From the NCBI GenBank assembly GCA_946902985.2, contig OX336391.1:69479947-69543946 (forward strand): 64,000 bases of DNA, written 5' to 3'. The position numbers were made by a program, and so were the translations under genes. Below, in pieces: positions 21,534 to 32,583 of the stretch. Within the stretch, counting starts at the first letter, position 1; each line of letters starts with the position of its first letter. The DNA comes from Meconema thalassinum (Eukaryota > Arthropoda > Insecta > Orthoptera > Tettigoniidae). The notes beneath the pieces are model-generated. The model worked only from the letters and a program-made list of their open reading frames with translations, had not been told where the DNA came from and ran no database searches.

Positions 21534-23239
21534 ATGGAAGAACCCATTCCTAGCTATGTGTGCAAATGGTGTGGAAAAACTTTTCTTCGGATTATCATAG
21601 GAAGCGTCATGAAGATTCGTGTGGGTATTTTCATGAGTGTAAAACGTGTGGCAGTAAATTCAACAATGCCTACAATGGACGTCGTCATGAAGAATGTTGT
21701 AATGTTGTGTCTGCAGCTAAAATACAAAAAACTGAGCCTACAAAACATTACCTACTGTCATTGGTCCCTGACAAAAATGGACTTATTGAATATGAGACAT
21801 CTTTTGATGGTCGACTTAAATCCTATTTCATACGTTATGATTCGTGTAAGGATTTAAATTCATACCTTAAAAAGTCCAAACAGCAAATAATACAAGCTAT
21901 GCAGAAAGAACTAGCATTGCACAAGTCGATTAAAGTTAATCTTGTGGCTGAATGTAGATTCATTCATACGTCTACCAATGAAATCACAGATCGAGCTTTT
22001 AAAACAAGAAATCAGGCCCTATTTTTGGAAACAGACTTAAGTAGTTTTTTGGAAACACAATTTAAAAAGTTAACTATGGATATGGAAGAATCTGAGCTAA
22101 AAGGCAGCAATTGGGCTTTGTTAGCAGTGGAAGGAGTGCGATTGAAAATAAATAAGTACATTCCCTTTCGCGGTAGCACATATATTCCATTACCAGTTGC
22201 TATACAAGCAAGAAAAGCCTGCATTAATCCTGAAAATTTGAAAGATGAAAAGTGTTTTATGTATGCCATTTTAGCAAAACTGGTTAAAAGGGATGCTCAA
22301 CGCATTAGTAAATACAAGGATCTGGAAAACAAGTATGATTTTTCAGTAATATCGTTTCCTACATCGCTAGCTGACATTCCTAAATTGGAAAAAGCCAACG
22401 ATATATCCATTAATGTATTTGGATTGGAACAATACAAAAAATTGTTCCCTCTAAAGGTTGTGGATCAAGAGCATCAAGACCATCGCGACCTCCTTCTGCT
22501 AAGTTCATCATCCGGACAGAACCACTACGTCTTTATCAAAGATTTTTATAATCTAGTAAGACATCAGATTACTCAGCATGAACATAAGATATATACGTGT
22601 AAACGATGTTTTACTCAGTTTGATAATCAATATGGTCAACAAGGAATGGAGAAATTGAAAGAACATAGAGCTTTGTGTGTCCAGCATGACATTGCTTGGG
22701 TTAAAATGCCTATTAAAAACCCCATTGTCAAATTCTTAAATGTTGAAAAAATGCTGAGAATACCCTACGTTATCTATGCAGATTTTGAAAGTATACTGTT
22801 ACCCTATCAAACATGTCTACCCAATCCTGAGGCAAGTTATACAGTCCCATACCAGAGTCATGTTCCTATGAGCTCTGGTATATATGTCAAACCCTCACCT
22901 GCTGTGGAACACATAAAGACAAACCTTCCAAGCCAACCTGTTATTTATCGTGGACCTGACGCTGCAGAAAAGTTTATGGACTCTTTGATATCAATAGCTA
23001 ATGAAATTGATCGCCTTTATAGCGTAAATTTTCCAAAGGCCTTAACTCAGGATCAAGAAGCAGAGATCCAATCTTCTGAAACTTTTTATTTGTGTCAAGA
23101 ACCATTTACCAAAGAGGACTGGAAAGTTTAAGACCATCGCCATATTACAGGGGAATACGGTGGAAGTGCTCACAATAACTGTAATTTGAGGTGTAAACCA
23201 CGTAACCCCGTTCCTGTATTTCTACATAATATGAGTGGC
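21534..23239 (+). pseudogene. polB: Polinton/Maverick-type DNA polymerase B, N-terminal and exonuclease part
   Basis: Protein-primed type-B DNA polymerase family (DNA_pol_B_2), found in Polintons and related virus-like elements. From the ATG at 21534, Cys/His-rich motifs (CKWCG; CKTCG with following RRHEECC) suggest zinc fingers. A frameshift near 21585 splits them; the long frame 21560-23131 follows. The central CKRC…F segment leads to exonuclease motif I, YADFESIL, at about 22775-22798 (D codon 22781). A TAA at 23129-23131 interrupts the frame, after which DHRH…NNCNLRCK continues. The piece ends at MSG, the first residues of exonuclease motif II, where a LINE inserted. The gene is dead; no Polinton integrase, ATPase or capsid gene is seen nearby. 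Confidence 0.85.
23231..23239. repeat. Target-site duplication of the LINE in polB (left copy)
   Basis: ATGAGTGGC at 23231-23239 is repeated at 23825-23833. It encodes Met-Ser-Gly of polymerase exonuclease motif II, so the coding sequence resumes exactly after the second copy. Confidence 0.9.
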
Positions 23240-23824
23240 ATTTCGAGGAATGCTAAGATCTGTCACTACAGAACTGCTGTCAGACCACAGTTTCTGTATG
23301 CCGCAGAGACCCTCTTGATGAACACAAAAGGCACCATGGATGACTTGGAGAATGCCGAAAGACGTATCCTCAGAAAAATCCATGGCCCGAGATTGCTCCA
23401 AGATGGAACCTACCGTTTGAAATCTAATTCTGACCTGAATGGACAGTTAGAATCAGCCAATACCAGTATGCGACGTAGGAGGCTAAAATTCTATGGGCAC
23501 CTACAACGAATGAACAGCAACAGGCTTACTGAGAAGATCTTCACCATGGGTAAAAGCTACAAGACTGGAAGCCTGTGGCTTAATGAAGTACTAAAGGACT
23601 TGGGTTCGGCTGGAATTGCTGACCTTGATGTAGAAGATCGATCTAAATTTTGTGCTATGGTAGAATCTTGGACCCCACCACCTAGAGTTTCTAAATGTCG
23701 GAAGCCCCTTTCGCAGAAGAGAAAGGAGAAATTATCAGCAGGGCTCAAGGGATATTGGGAACGGAAAAGAGCATCGAAGAACTAGTCATAAGCGCTCCGT
23801 AATGGGCTTAAATCAATAATAATA
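23240..23824 (+). mobile_element. 5'-truncated non-LTR retrotransposon (LINE) fragment
   Basis: A 585-bp insertion flanked by a perfect 9-bp duplication and ending in an (AAT)n tail at about 23813-23824. It encodes the C-terminal region downstream of a LINE reverse transcriptase (LYAAETLLMN, RRILRKIHGP, RRRLKFYGHLQRM; stop at 23783-23785), a layout typical of RTE/Jockey-like insect LINE ORFs whose clade I cannot assign. By chance its frame is open from the upstream polymerase frame, producing a fused open frame from 23132. Confidence 0.85.
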
Positions 23825-24349
23825 ATGAGTGGCTACGACGCGAATTTCATTGTAAAGCAATTGGGATGTACTACTGAGAGAGTGGATGTTATCGCTAACT
23901 CCAAAGAAAAGTACATTTCCTTCACCAAATATGTAGGAAATGTTAAGCTTCGATTTGCGTACACGTTTCGGTTAATGCCGAGTAGTTTGGAAACCTTAGT
24001 TTCCAACTTAACATCTTACCCTGAAACAGACAAGTACTTTGGAAAAGAAAATGCAATGCTCATGACTCGTAACGGGGTATTTTTTTATGGCTACATTGAT
24101 TCATGGGAAAAGTTAAGTGAAACGTGTTTACCTCCAAAAGAGGTATTCTTTAACAAATTAAGTCAAGAAGACTATGAACATGCCAAAAATGTGTGGAATC
24201 AGTTCAACATTAAAACTCTAGGGGAATATAGTGACCTCTACCTAACTTCAGATGTACTCCTTCCTGCAGACAGCTTTGAAACGTTTAGAAACAAAACACT
24301 AGAAACACACCGAGTGGATGCTGCACACTTTTTACTTCGCCTGGTTTAA
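23825..24349 (+). pseudogene. polB: DNA polymerase B, exonuclease II-III region
   Basis: Begins with the second copy of the target duplication and reads MSGYDANFIVKQLG, exonuclease motif II. Exonuclease III-like YSDLYLTSDVLLPADSFE lies near its end (about 24226-24280). A one-base loss in a T-run near 24330 shifts the frame before the next piece. Together with the flanking pieces it forms a single decayed polymerase gene. Confidence 0.85.
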
Positions 24350-24360
24350 GTTTCGAGGCA

Positions 24361-25746
24361 ATGCTCCTTTACACAGACATTGGACTGGAATTGCTACAGG
24401 ATTACGATCAGATTCTTCTAATCGAGTCTGGAATACGTGGTGGCATATGCCAGGTGTCTCATCGATATGCTGAAGCTAACACTAAATACAAGGAAACCTA
24501 TGATTCTGAGAAACCATCGCAGTTTATTACTTATGATTATGACAACAACCAATACGGGTGGGTTATGTGTCACTCTCTTCCTTATGGTGGATTTCAGTGG
24601 GTTTCTCCAGATACTGTTGATTTAGAAGAACTAAAGATAGACGATCCTGTGGGATACATTCTAGACGTTGATGTTGATTACCCATCTGACCTTCATGATC
24701 TACACAACGATTTACCTTTCCTACCAGAGTGTACGCAACCTAAGTATTCGTCTCTGAAAAAACTAATTCCTCATCTTGGAAATCGAAGGCAATATGTTGT
24801 TCACTACATGGCATTAAAACAGGCTTTAGATCATGGAATAAAATTGATGAAAATTCATCGTGTGTTAAAGTTTAAGCAAAGGCCTTGGTTAAAGACATAC
24901 GTTGATTTTAATAACAACCTTCGAAAACAAGCCAAAAATGATTTTGAGAAAAATCTGTACAAATTATTCAACAATGCCATTTTTGGAAAAGCAATGGAAA
25001 ATATCCGTAAAAGAATAGACATACGTCTTGTGACTGACTGCAAAAATGCAGAAAAGCTAATAGCAAAGCCGACATTTATTATCAGAACCATTTATGGTCC
25101 TAACCTAGCTGCTTTCAACATGGCTAAACGTAACATTGTATTCAATAAGCCTATATATATATTGGAATGTGTATACTGGATATTTCAAAAACTCTAATGC
25201 ATTCCCACCACTATGATGTCCTGCTACCCTATTATGGAATGAACAATCTTAAACTCATGTATACGGATACGGACTCGTTCATTTATTTGGTTAACACCCA
25301 AGATGTATATCAAGACAAGTCGGATTTCCTAGAACACCTGGACACATCAGATTATCCTACTAATCACATATGTTACTCTACATCAAGCAAGAAAACGATG
25401 GGGAAATTTAAAGACGAGGCTTGTGGACAAATTATAAAAGAATTTGTTGGACTTTGAGCTAAAATGTACGATTTAGACATAAATGGTAAAGAAATCAAAA
25501 ATATTGAAGGTATTAACCGAGGTGTTGTCAAACATTGTATAAGCTTTCAAGATTATACGGATTGTGTCATGAAAAACAATGTAAAAAGAATACCAACGAA
25601 CATTAGCGCTTCTAAACAACATGACATATCATCTATAAGACTAAACAAAATTTGATTTGTATCCTGGTGGTGATAAAAGAGTGATTGATGCTAATGGTAT
25701 AGGTACATATGCCTATGGTCATTACTCAATCATTGACCATGCTTAG
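24361..25746 (+). pseudogene. polB: DNA polymerase B, polymerase domain
   Basis: Frame 24361-25197 contains motif A as DYDNNQYGW (about 24535-24561) and motif B as KLFNNAIFGKAMENI (about 24961-25005). A frameshift in the TATATA run near 25160 leads to frame 25167-25457 with catalytic motif C, YTDTDS, at 25260-25277. A TGA at 25455-25457 (CGA to TGA would be a CpG transition) is followed by the last ~90 codons, broken once more near 25650 and ending at TAG 25744-25746. Key motifs remain recognisable. The family copies linear DNA from a protein primer; this copy cannot. Confidence 0.85.
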
Positions 25747-26060
25747 TTAAGTTTTGAATATCAAAATCCTCTGCATGAGTCTAGCAAATACATACAACAA
25801 ATCAATTTTAAATATTAAAGCAATAGCACTACAAAAATAGAAAAACACAAAAAGAATAAAATGGTATTCAAAATCAAAAAATAAATAAAATAGAAAAAAA
25901 TAAAAACAACTGTACAATTTATAACAAAAAAGAATATATATAAAAATGTATTATGTGTAAATAGTGTACATGTATTTAAAATAAAAAATATGGTATGGAC
26001 ACTGCTTGTACATTTTAACTACTACCCACCTCTCTCCACTCCTAATGCAAAATGGACATG
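25747..26060. other. AT-rich intergenic sequence, nothing recognised
   Basis: A-rich sequence downstream of the polymerase with runs such as AAATAAAATAGAAAAAAAT. No gene, terminal repeat or RNA feature seen. Confidence 0.5.
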
Positions 26061-26515
26061 TAAAACACAAATTGGAAAATCCATGTTTCCATATTGACAA
26101 AATACAACAAACATTAAACTGAAGTTTTAAAAACTGTAAATGGGAATTTGGTAAATTGACAAGTGTGTAAACAACAAATTGGGAAATTCATGTTTCTATG
26201 TCATAAAATTGAAAAACTTTAAACTGACATTTTAAAAACTGTAAATGGGAAATTGTGAAATTGATTAATGTGTAAACAACAAAATGCAAAATCTATGTTT
26301 CCATATTATGAAATTGAAAAACTTAAAATTGACATTTAAAAAACTGAAAATGGGAAATTGGAAAATTGACAGATGTGTAAACAACAAAATGCAAAATCCA
26401 TGTTTCCAAATTATGAAATTGAAAAACTTAAAACTGACATTTAAAAAGAACTGAAAATGGGAAATTGGAAAATTGACAAATGTGTAAACAACAAAATGAA
26501 AAAAAAACCAGTTGA
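26060..26515. repeat. ~107-bp AT-rich minisatellite, about four units
   Basis: Units share AAACTG(T/A)AAATGGGAA, TGTGTAAACAACAAA and CATGTTTCCA; the AAACTG marker lies at about 26132, 26236, 26340 and 26449. The minus-strand open frame across it simply reads the repeat. Confidence 0.8.
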
Positions 26516-26589
26516 TTGGGGTAGTGATCATGTTGTACAGTAGCCTATAAGACTAGCATAAGGATAGTTGCATGTGCCCTTATATACTT

Positions 26590-27640
26590 TGTGTATGTGC
26601 ATTAGCCTTTGGATTAGCTTAAGTTAGGTTTGGTTAAGTTAGGTTTGGTGAGGTTAGGTATGTGACCATGTAGTTTACTCTTCGGAAAATGTAATATGTA
26701 AATTCTAAAATAAAAATCTTTAAATTTAAAATGTAAAATCTAAAAAACCGAAATTTAAAATACAAAAAAAATCAAAAATGTAAAATCTAAAAAATGTAAA
26801 ATGAAAAATCAAAAATCTAAAATATTAAAATGTGAAATGTTTAAATGTAAAATCAAAAATCTTAAAATGAGGTTTCTGTGGGTAAGGTTAGGTTAGGTTA
26901 GGTTAGGTTATAACTAAGTTTATTATTTGTGCTCTCTCATTTACTCTTACTTTTTTGCTCTGACATTGAAGTTAGGTTAGGTTAGGTTATAACTAAGTTT
27001 ATTATTTGTGCTCTCTCATTTGCCTTTTTTTTGCTCTGACTTTGAAGTTAGGTTAGGTTAGGTTATAACTTATTTTATTATATGTGCTCTCACATTTGCT
27101 CTCATATTTGCTCTGACTTTGAAGTTAGGTTAGGTTAGGTGAAGTTAGGTTAGGTTAGGTTAGGTAAGGTTAGGTGAAGTTAGGTTAGGCAAAGTTAGGG
27201 TAGGTTAGGTTAGGTTAGGTTAGGTTAGGTGTGGTTATGTTATAACTAATTTTATTATTTTTGCTCTCACATTTGCTATCACTTTTTTGCTCACACTTTA
27301 TGCTCTCACATTCTTTTGCTCGCACTTTTAGTTAGGTTAGTTAGGTTAGGTTAAGTTAGGTTAGGTTAGGTTAGTTAGGTTAGGTTAGGTTATAACTAAA
27401 TTTATTATTTGTGCTGTTACATTTGCTCACACTTTTTGCTTTCATATTTGCTCCCACTTTTTTGCTCCCACTTTATGCTCCCACTTTTTGCTCTCACATT
27501 TTCTCCCACTTTTTTCCTCTCACTTTTTGCACCCACTTTTTGTTCCCCACATTTGCTCTCACTTTGAAGTTAGGTTAGGCTAGGTGAAGTTAGGTTAGGT
27601 GATGTTCGGTTAGGTTAGGTGAGGTTAAATGAAGTCGGGT
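26590..27640. repeat. Interstitial TTAGG-rich composite repeat
   Basis: Short runs of (TTAGG)n, the canonical insect telomere unit, at about 26880-26910, 26970-26988, 27046-27064, 27125-27235, 27330-27390 and 27570-27630, alternating with a unit TATAACTAAGTTTATTATTTGTGCTCTCTCATTTGC and variants of GCTCTCACTTTTTGCTC. The arrays contain GAAGTTAGG, GTGAGG and other variants, so they are degenerate and not a functional chromosome end. 26680-26870 is low-complexity AAAATCTAAAA sequence. Confidence 0.85.
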
Positions 27641-27712
27641 TAGGGTGAATGGCAGAGGTATGAATTAAAACCCGCCTTTTCTCACTTTTGCCTTACATGA
27701 CTGAGTGTACCC

Positions 27713-28087
27713 TGTTCCGTTCCTTCACGGAGTGACTCCTGTAGCCATACGGCAGCCAGGAATGCAAGCTGGTTATGTATGTTAATTCGGGAGCAATAGT
27801 TCACAAAATAATATTTTGCACACATACTTTATTATATATATTATCTATTATATATACAAATACGTCTTTAAATTATACGCCAATTGTGGGCGAGATGGCA
27901 CTAGATTTAATTTCGCTTGCTTGTAAACCTCACCATGCCTTGCTTGTTTGTTGTCGTCCATGTTATGTTTTATATACGTATAGCCACTGCCATCATAATG
28001 TCATTGGACATTACGGGGTCAGTGGTATAGCTAGGCTCTCGCTGGCGAACTAAACCAGCCGCATCCTAGCGGTTGTTTCCACAAACA
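27713..28087 (-). repeat. 3' LTR of the Bel/Pao element
   Basis: 375 bp, TGTTCCGTT…CCACAAACA in plus-strand spelling (TG…CA on both strands). Compared with the right LTR it lacks a 12-bp segment after AACCAGCC. The purine-rich AGGGGTGGCAGTA (minus strand, 28088-28100) precedes it as polypurine tract. Confidence 0.88.
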
Positions 28088-28302
28088 TACTGCCACCCCT
28101 AAATGTATTACATTTAAACAAAACTAATATTAAGACAAAACACTAAACAAAAACACAAATTTGGCGACGTTGTCAGAGTTCAATTGTTCAAACTTGCTAT
28201 CAAAGCGCAGAGCTTTCTCGAAAAAGTCACAAAAATGAAGCACAAATAAAAATAATAATAAAGAAACAGAACAATGAAATAATAAAACACTTGAATGTAA
28301 TT

Positions 28303-29504
28303 AGTCTTGATTGGGCAAAGGGCACAATTTATGTATGGGTCTCTTGAAAGTCCCTTTGCTGGTGCGAACTATCACCGTCCGAACTCGTCCATCTCTTTCA
28401 GGTAGGGCTTCCTTGATGACGGCCAGTCGCCACGAGAGGGGGGGGGGGGGGGAGATTGTTATCCTTGACAAGCACAACTGCCCCTGGTTCCAGGTTTGGA
28501 AGGGTGGATTGGCATTTCTGACGCTGTTGCATGCTATTTAAGTAGTCAGCAGACCACTGCTTCCAAAAGTTCTGCTGCAGGGACTGGATGAATCGCCACC
28601 TGGTGACATGACTATGCACAACCTTGGTCAAGTCAGGTTCAGGGATGGACATCAAAGGAGCCCCTATCAAGAAATGGCCAGGACTGCGGTATGAGAGATC
28701 TTCAGAGTCATCTGAAAGTCTAGTGAGCGGTCGCGGGTTTAGGCAGGCTTCAATTTGACAAAGGAAGGTGTACATTTCGTCATACGTAAGACATGCCTTG
28801 CCAGCTGTTCTCCTCAGATGGTGCTTCATGGACTTAAAGTCTGCTTCCCAAAGTCCGCCAAAGTGAGGTGCATCTGGGGGAATGAAATACCATCTGAATC
28901 CTTCTTGCGCAGAAAAGTCTTCAATTTCGATAGCCGTCCTCGCGGAGTTGAACATTTTCCTTAATTCTTCAAGTTCGTTCCTGGCTCCTACAAAGTTGGT
29001 GGCGTTGTCGCTATATATGTTTAGGCATTTACCTCCTCTTGCCGTGAATCTTCGCAAAGCAGCAATGAATGCTTGGGATGTCAGGTCACGTACCAACTTG
29101 GTGGCGAAACAAACAAATAAGGCTACGTAGCACTTCACCTTAGTCTTGCTTCTCGTGTTATCCTGTTTGATGTAAATAGGCCCTGCGTAGTCAACCCCTG
29201 TGTTGGTGAACTGTCGGGACGGCGTCACTCGTTGAGATGGTAGTTGCCCCATTAATTGAGTTGCTGTTGAAGCCTTCAGTTTAAAACATATCAAACACTG
29301 ATGTATGAGGCGACGTATCACTTGCCGAATATTCACGATCCAATATTTACACCGCAATGACGCAGCTAGGTGCTGATCCCCAGCATGCAGAAACCTTCTG
29401 TGTTCCGCAATTACAACCAAACCGGTGAAGTGATGCTTGAGAGGCAGTATTATCTGATGTTGTTCAGCAAACGGCTTTAAAGAATTGTGTAACCGGCCAC
29501 CCAC
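28303..29504 (-). pseudogene. pol: Bel/Pao pol, integrase
   Basis: Integrase with HHCC finger (HRRFLHAGDQH … CLICF) and catalytic D, D, E in NTGVDYAGP, IYSDNATNF and GGLWEADFK. Bel-type C-terminal segment follows (PGHFLIGAPL; WRFIQ; PGAVVLVKDNNLPP). A run of 15 G at 28438-28452 (C on the coding strand) throws the frame into poly-Pro, but the proper C-terminus reads on in another frame to about 28303 (RVRTVIV, KRPIHKLCPL). A frameshift near 29510 separates it from RNase H. Confidence 0.88.
28438..28452. repeat. Homopolymer of 15 G within the Bel integrase gene
   Basis: GAGAGGGG… with 15 consecutive G. On the coding strand it is a C-run at a conserved Leu-Pro-Pro segment; expansion explains the local frameshift. 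Confidence 0.9.
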
Positions 29505-29505
29505 T

Positions 29506-30462
29506 CTAATAATCGAGAAAGGGATTAAGGGCCCTTATTGAACATTTGGTTGAGACCGTGGATGTCGACTTCAAGGCTTCAATCTCAGTAGCGTAGATAG
29601 AACCTCGTGCCAGTTTAATGCACCATTCCAATGCCCACGTGAGCTCTTCACTCGACAGCGATTCTGTTCTCCTTACATTACCTTTCATGCAGTTAGATAA
29701 GAATCTGTTACAGTATGCCATTACCCTCACTAATCGATGCAGAGATGAGAACCTGGTGATGATATCAGAAGAAAGTGTACTAGTAAGGCAATGTGATGCC
29801 ATCCGTTCATCAGGAAGTTCATCATTAACACATGGGAAAATTCGGTTGGGCCAGTTTTCCTCATCTCGTCTTAGCCAGGAAGGTCCCTGCCACCAATGTA
29901 TGTTGTCTTGCAGGACGAGTGCTGATTCTCCCCAGGAAAGTATGTCAGCCGGGTTGTCTTCAGATGCACCGTGGCTCCATTTAGCGTTGTCCGTCAACTG
30001 TTGGATCTCAGCAACCCAATTCGCGACGAATGTTTTCCATCTGGTAGGTTCCGCTGAAAGCCAAGCAATGACGATGGTTGAGTCGGTCCATAGAAACGAG
30101 TTGTCAATTCTCAAGTTCAGACATTGAGAAGTTTTGGCCAACAGACGAGAAAGAAGTAGCGCTCCACGAAGTTCTAGACGGGGGATGGATTGTTGCTTGA
30201 GAGGTGCAACTCTGGACTTGGAACATACCAACTGCACCGTGATTTCGCCTTCTTCAGTGACGCTACGAACGTAAACTCAAGCAGCGTATGCATTCTCGGA
30301 GGCATCTGAGAAGCCATGGATTTGGATTTCAGTGACCTTGCCCCTACCGAGGATCAGCCTACCAACCCGAATGTCATTCAGTTTCGGCAGGTCCACGTAG
30401 ATGATATGCCAACTCTGTTGCAGCGACGGAGGCAGAGGGTCATCCCACCCTAGTTTGATCTG
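29506..30462 (-). pseudogene. pol: Bel/Pao pol, RNase H region
   Basis: Frame 29506-30237 has the family segments VAPLKQQSIPRLELRGALLL, FLWTDSTIVIAWL and DNPADILSWG, with RNase H-like acidic residues. The same frame reads upstream to the RT piece (FSDASENAYAA near 30285), interrupted by a TGA near 30276 and another stop at about 30463. It would degrade the RNA of the RNA-DNA hybrid. Confidence 0.82.
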
Positions 30463-30861
30463 TCACAACTGCTGCATGAACATTTTTGACAGAACGATAA
30501 CAGGTCCTAGAACGCCAAGCGGGTCGAAAATCGAAGAAATGATGGGGAGATCCTTCCTCTTAGTAGCCGCCCCCATGCATTCCTTGATGTGTACTTCAAA
30601 AAGGAACTCGTCAAAGCTGGGATTCCACAACAAGCCCAACGTCTTTATGCTATCCTTGTCGTCAAATCGTAGGGGATGTTGTGATTCTCCAAGTTCTACA
30701 GGGATTGTATCGAGCACTACTGAGTGGCTCGAGCTCCATTTTCGAAGCGAAAAGCCTCCTCGTCTTAGCAACTCTTTCAGTTCTTCTCGCAGGTGGATGG
30801 CCTCCTTTACAGTGCTTGCTCCAATGATAGCGTCATCCACATAGAAGTCCCGCTTCAACAC
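30463..30861 (-). pseudogene. pol: Bel/Pao pol, RT catalytic part
   Basis: Contains YVDD (residues 7-10 of the open frame, about 30832-30843), then LRKWSS, LGLLWNP and SIFDPLGVLGPV, which are diagnostic of Bel/Pao RT. It is cut from the upstream RT by a frameshift near 30865 and ends at a stop. Confidence 0.88.
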
Positions 30862-31058
30862 TTCTGAGGCACGAGGAAATTCATGCCTTCATCTTCAGCT
30901 AATTGCATCAAGCATCTCGTAGCCAAGAATGATGCTGATGCTGTACCGTAATTGACAGTCGTCAGTTGATAAATCCGCAGGGGATCTTGGGGGTCTTCTC
31001 GCCACAGTATGCGTTGGAGGTTGATGTCCTTGTTGTCCATCCTAACTTGACGATACAT
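30855..31058 (-). pseudogene. pol: Bel/Pao pol, RT middle fragment
   Basis: Reads MYRQVRMDNKDINLQRILWR, the RT segment right after the first catalytic aspartate (TADIA upstream), then YQLTTVNYGTASASFLATRC. The frame is separated from the preceding piece by a TAG near 31059. All of this is the same RT in one frame with stops. Confidence 0.85.
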
Positions 31059-32171
31059 CTAGGCTATGTCTGCAGTCATGGCCACTTGGTGCGTGCGGAA
31101 TCTCGTAATCAGTGCTAGCAGGTCTTGCTGAACCGAGGGTTCCACAGCAAGGGTGTCGTTTAGGGAGATGCCATCGTGAGTCTTGCAAGACGCATCGAAT
31201 ACTACCCGAGTCTTGGTGGTGGTACTTTGTTCCTTGAAGACCGCGTGATGTGGCATATAGTAGAATGCGTTGTTGTCCTTAGGATAGTCGGGGGCAAGTT
31301 GCATGTGGCCCAACCTCTCGTATTCGCTCATGAAACTTATGTCGTCTGCTCTTAGTTCAGGACTGGTGGACAACCTGTGCTCAAGATGCTTGAATCTCTT
31401 CAGAGTCATTTTGTACGACGGGCCAAGTTGTGGGCTGTCTAACTTTACTGGTAGCCTTACAATGAATCGACCACTGTTGTCCCGCCTAGTGTGGGTTGCA
31501 AAATGGTTCTCACAATATTGTTCCTCATTTGTCAACAGCATTTTGGTATGAGGCACCTCCTCAATACTCCAGAACCTTTCCAATTGTTTGTCAAGATCAC
31601 AATCCCTTCTGACAAAGAGTGCTGATTGTGATTTTGCGCCAGTATCACCTAGATGCATGGTTCTTACAGGTCCCGATAAAATCCATCCTAACTTACTATT
31701 CTTCAGGATAGGAAGATCAACATTGTTCTTCCGCCACTCGTCAAGTAGCAAACGCATGAATGATTCCGCACCAATGAGCATGTCTATTGGCCCAGGTTTG
31801 TTAAAGCTTGGATCTGCCAATTGTATATCTATAGGCAGGTTCCAAGATCTGCAATCAATATTGCTAGCCGGGATGTTGCCAGTTATTTGTGGATGTATGG
31901 AGCATGTGATTGTTGTTTGGAACCTTGAGGTATTGGACCGAATACACACACTAACACTTTGTGACGTGGTCACTGCTGTATTGTTAATTCCATTAATTGG
32001 GATTGTGTTTTTGCAACGCCTTAACCTCAGTGTTTTAGCAAGGCCTTCGGTTATGAAATGAGACTGGGATCCGTTGTCGAACAAGGCGCAGCATTGGTGG
32101 GACTTGCCATCTTTGACCAACCCTTGAATTACTACAAGACTTGAGACTGTTCCTTGAATTTCAGAGCACAA
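31059..32171 (-). pseudogene. pol: Bel/Pao pol, protease and RT N-terminal part
   Basis: Protease of peptidase A17 type: ALFDNGSQSHFI carries DNG where the family usually has D-S/T-G. GAESF and LGWILSGP follow, then the RT start with YYMPHHAV, RVVFDASCKT and LNDTL, and the first catalytic aspartate in MTADIA before a TAG. 370 codons are open. A frameshift separates it from the Gag zinc-knuckle piece, overlapping at 32132-32171. Confidence 0.88.
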
Positions 32172-32430
32172 TAACTTGATTTATTGTGGCTTCGATTGTC
32201 AACATTATTACTATTACTGGATGCGGGAACACTGTTCGTGGTTTGTGATTCTTCACTGAAGTGAAGTAATGTGTGGTGCTTACGATTACACTGTCTACAA
32301 TTCCCGGATTTGCAAGAACGGACTCCATGATGTCTGAAGCAGTTGAAACACAAACACTTCTCCTTTACAAATTCATAACGTTGCCCAGTCGTGGATTTCG
32401 TGAAGGCATCACACTTGTGCAACGGGTGAT
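32132..32430 (-). pseudogene. gag: Bel/Pao Gag zinc-knuckle fragment
   Basis: Holds Cys/His motifs CLCFNCFRHHGVRSC and CRQCNRKHHTLLH, the nucleocapsid-like knuckles of Bel/Pao Gag. Upstream part HKCDAFTKSTTGQRYEFVKE is typical. Frameshifts bound it on both sides. Confidence 0.8.
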
Positions 32431-32583
32431 TTGAACCGCAAAACTCACATTATTTGTTACTTGTTGCTACGTAGGAGTTCAATTGAGCTGGTTTATTAGG
32501 GCACCTTGGGTGGCTACTCTGGGGTACTTAATACGGACCCCTTTTAGTCCCTAGTTGCAATCATAAACTCTAAAACTTGCGCT

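Noticed and set aside
26590..27640. True chromosome end
   Set aside because: TTAGG runs are short, degenerate and interrupted, with ordinary sequence on both sides.
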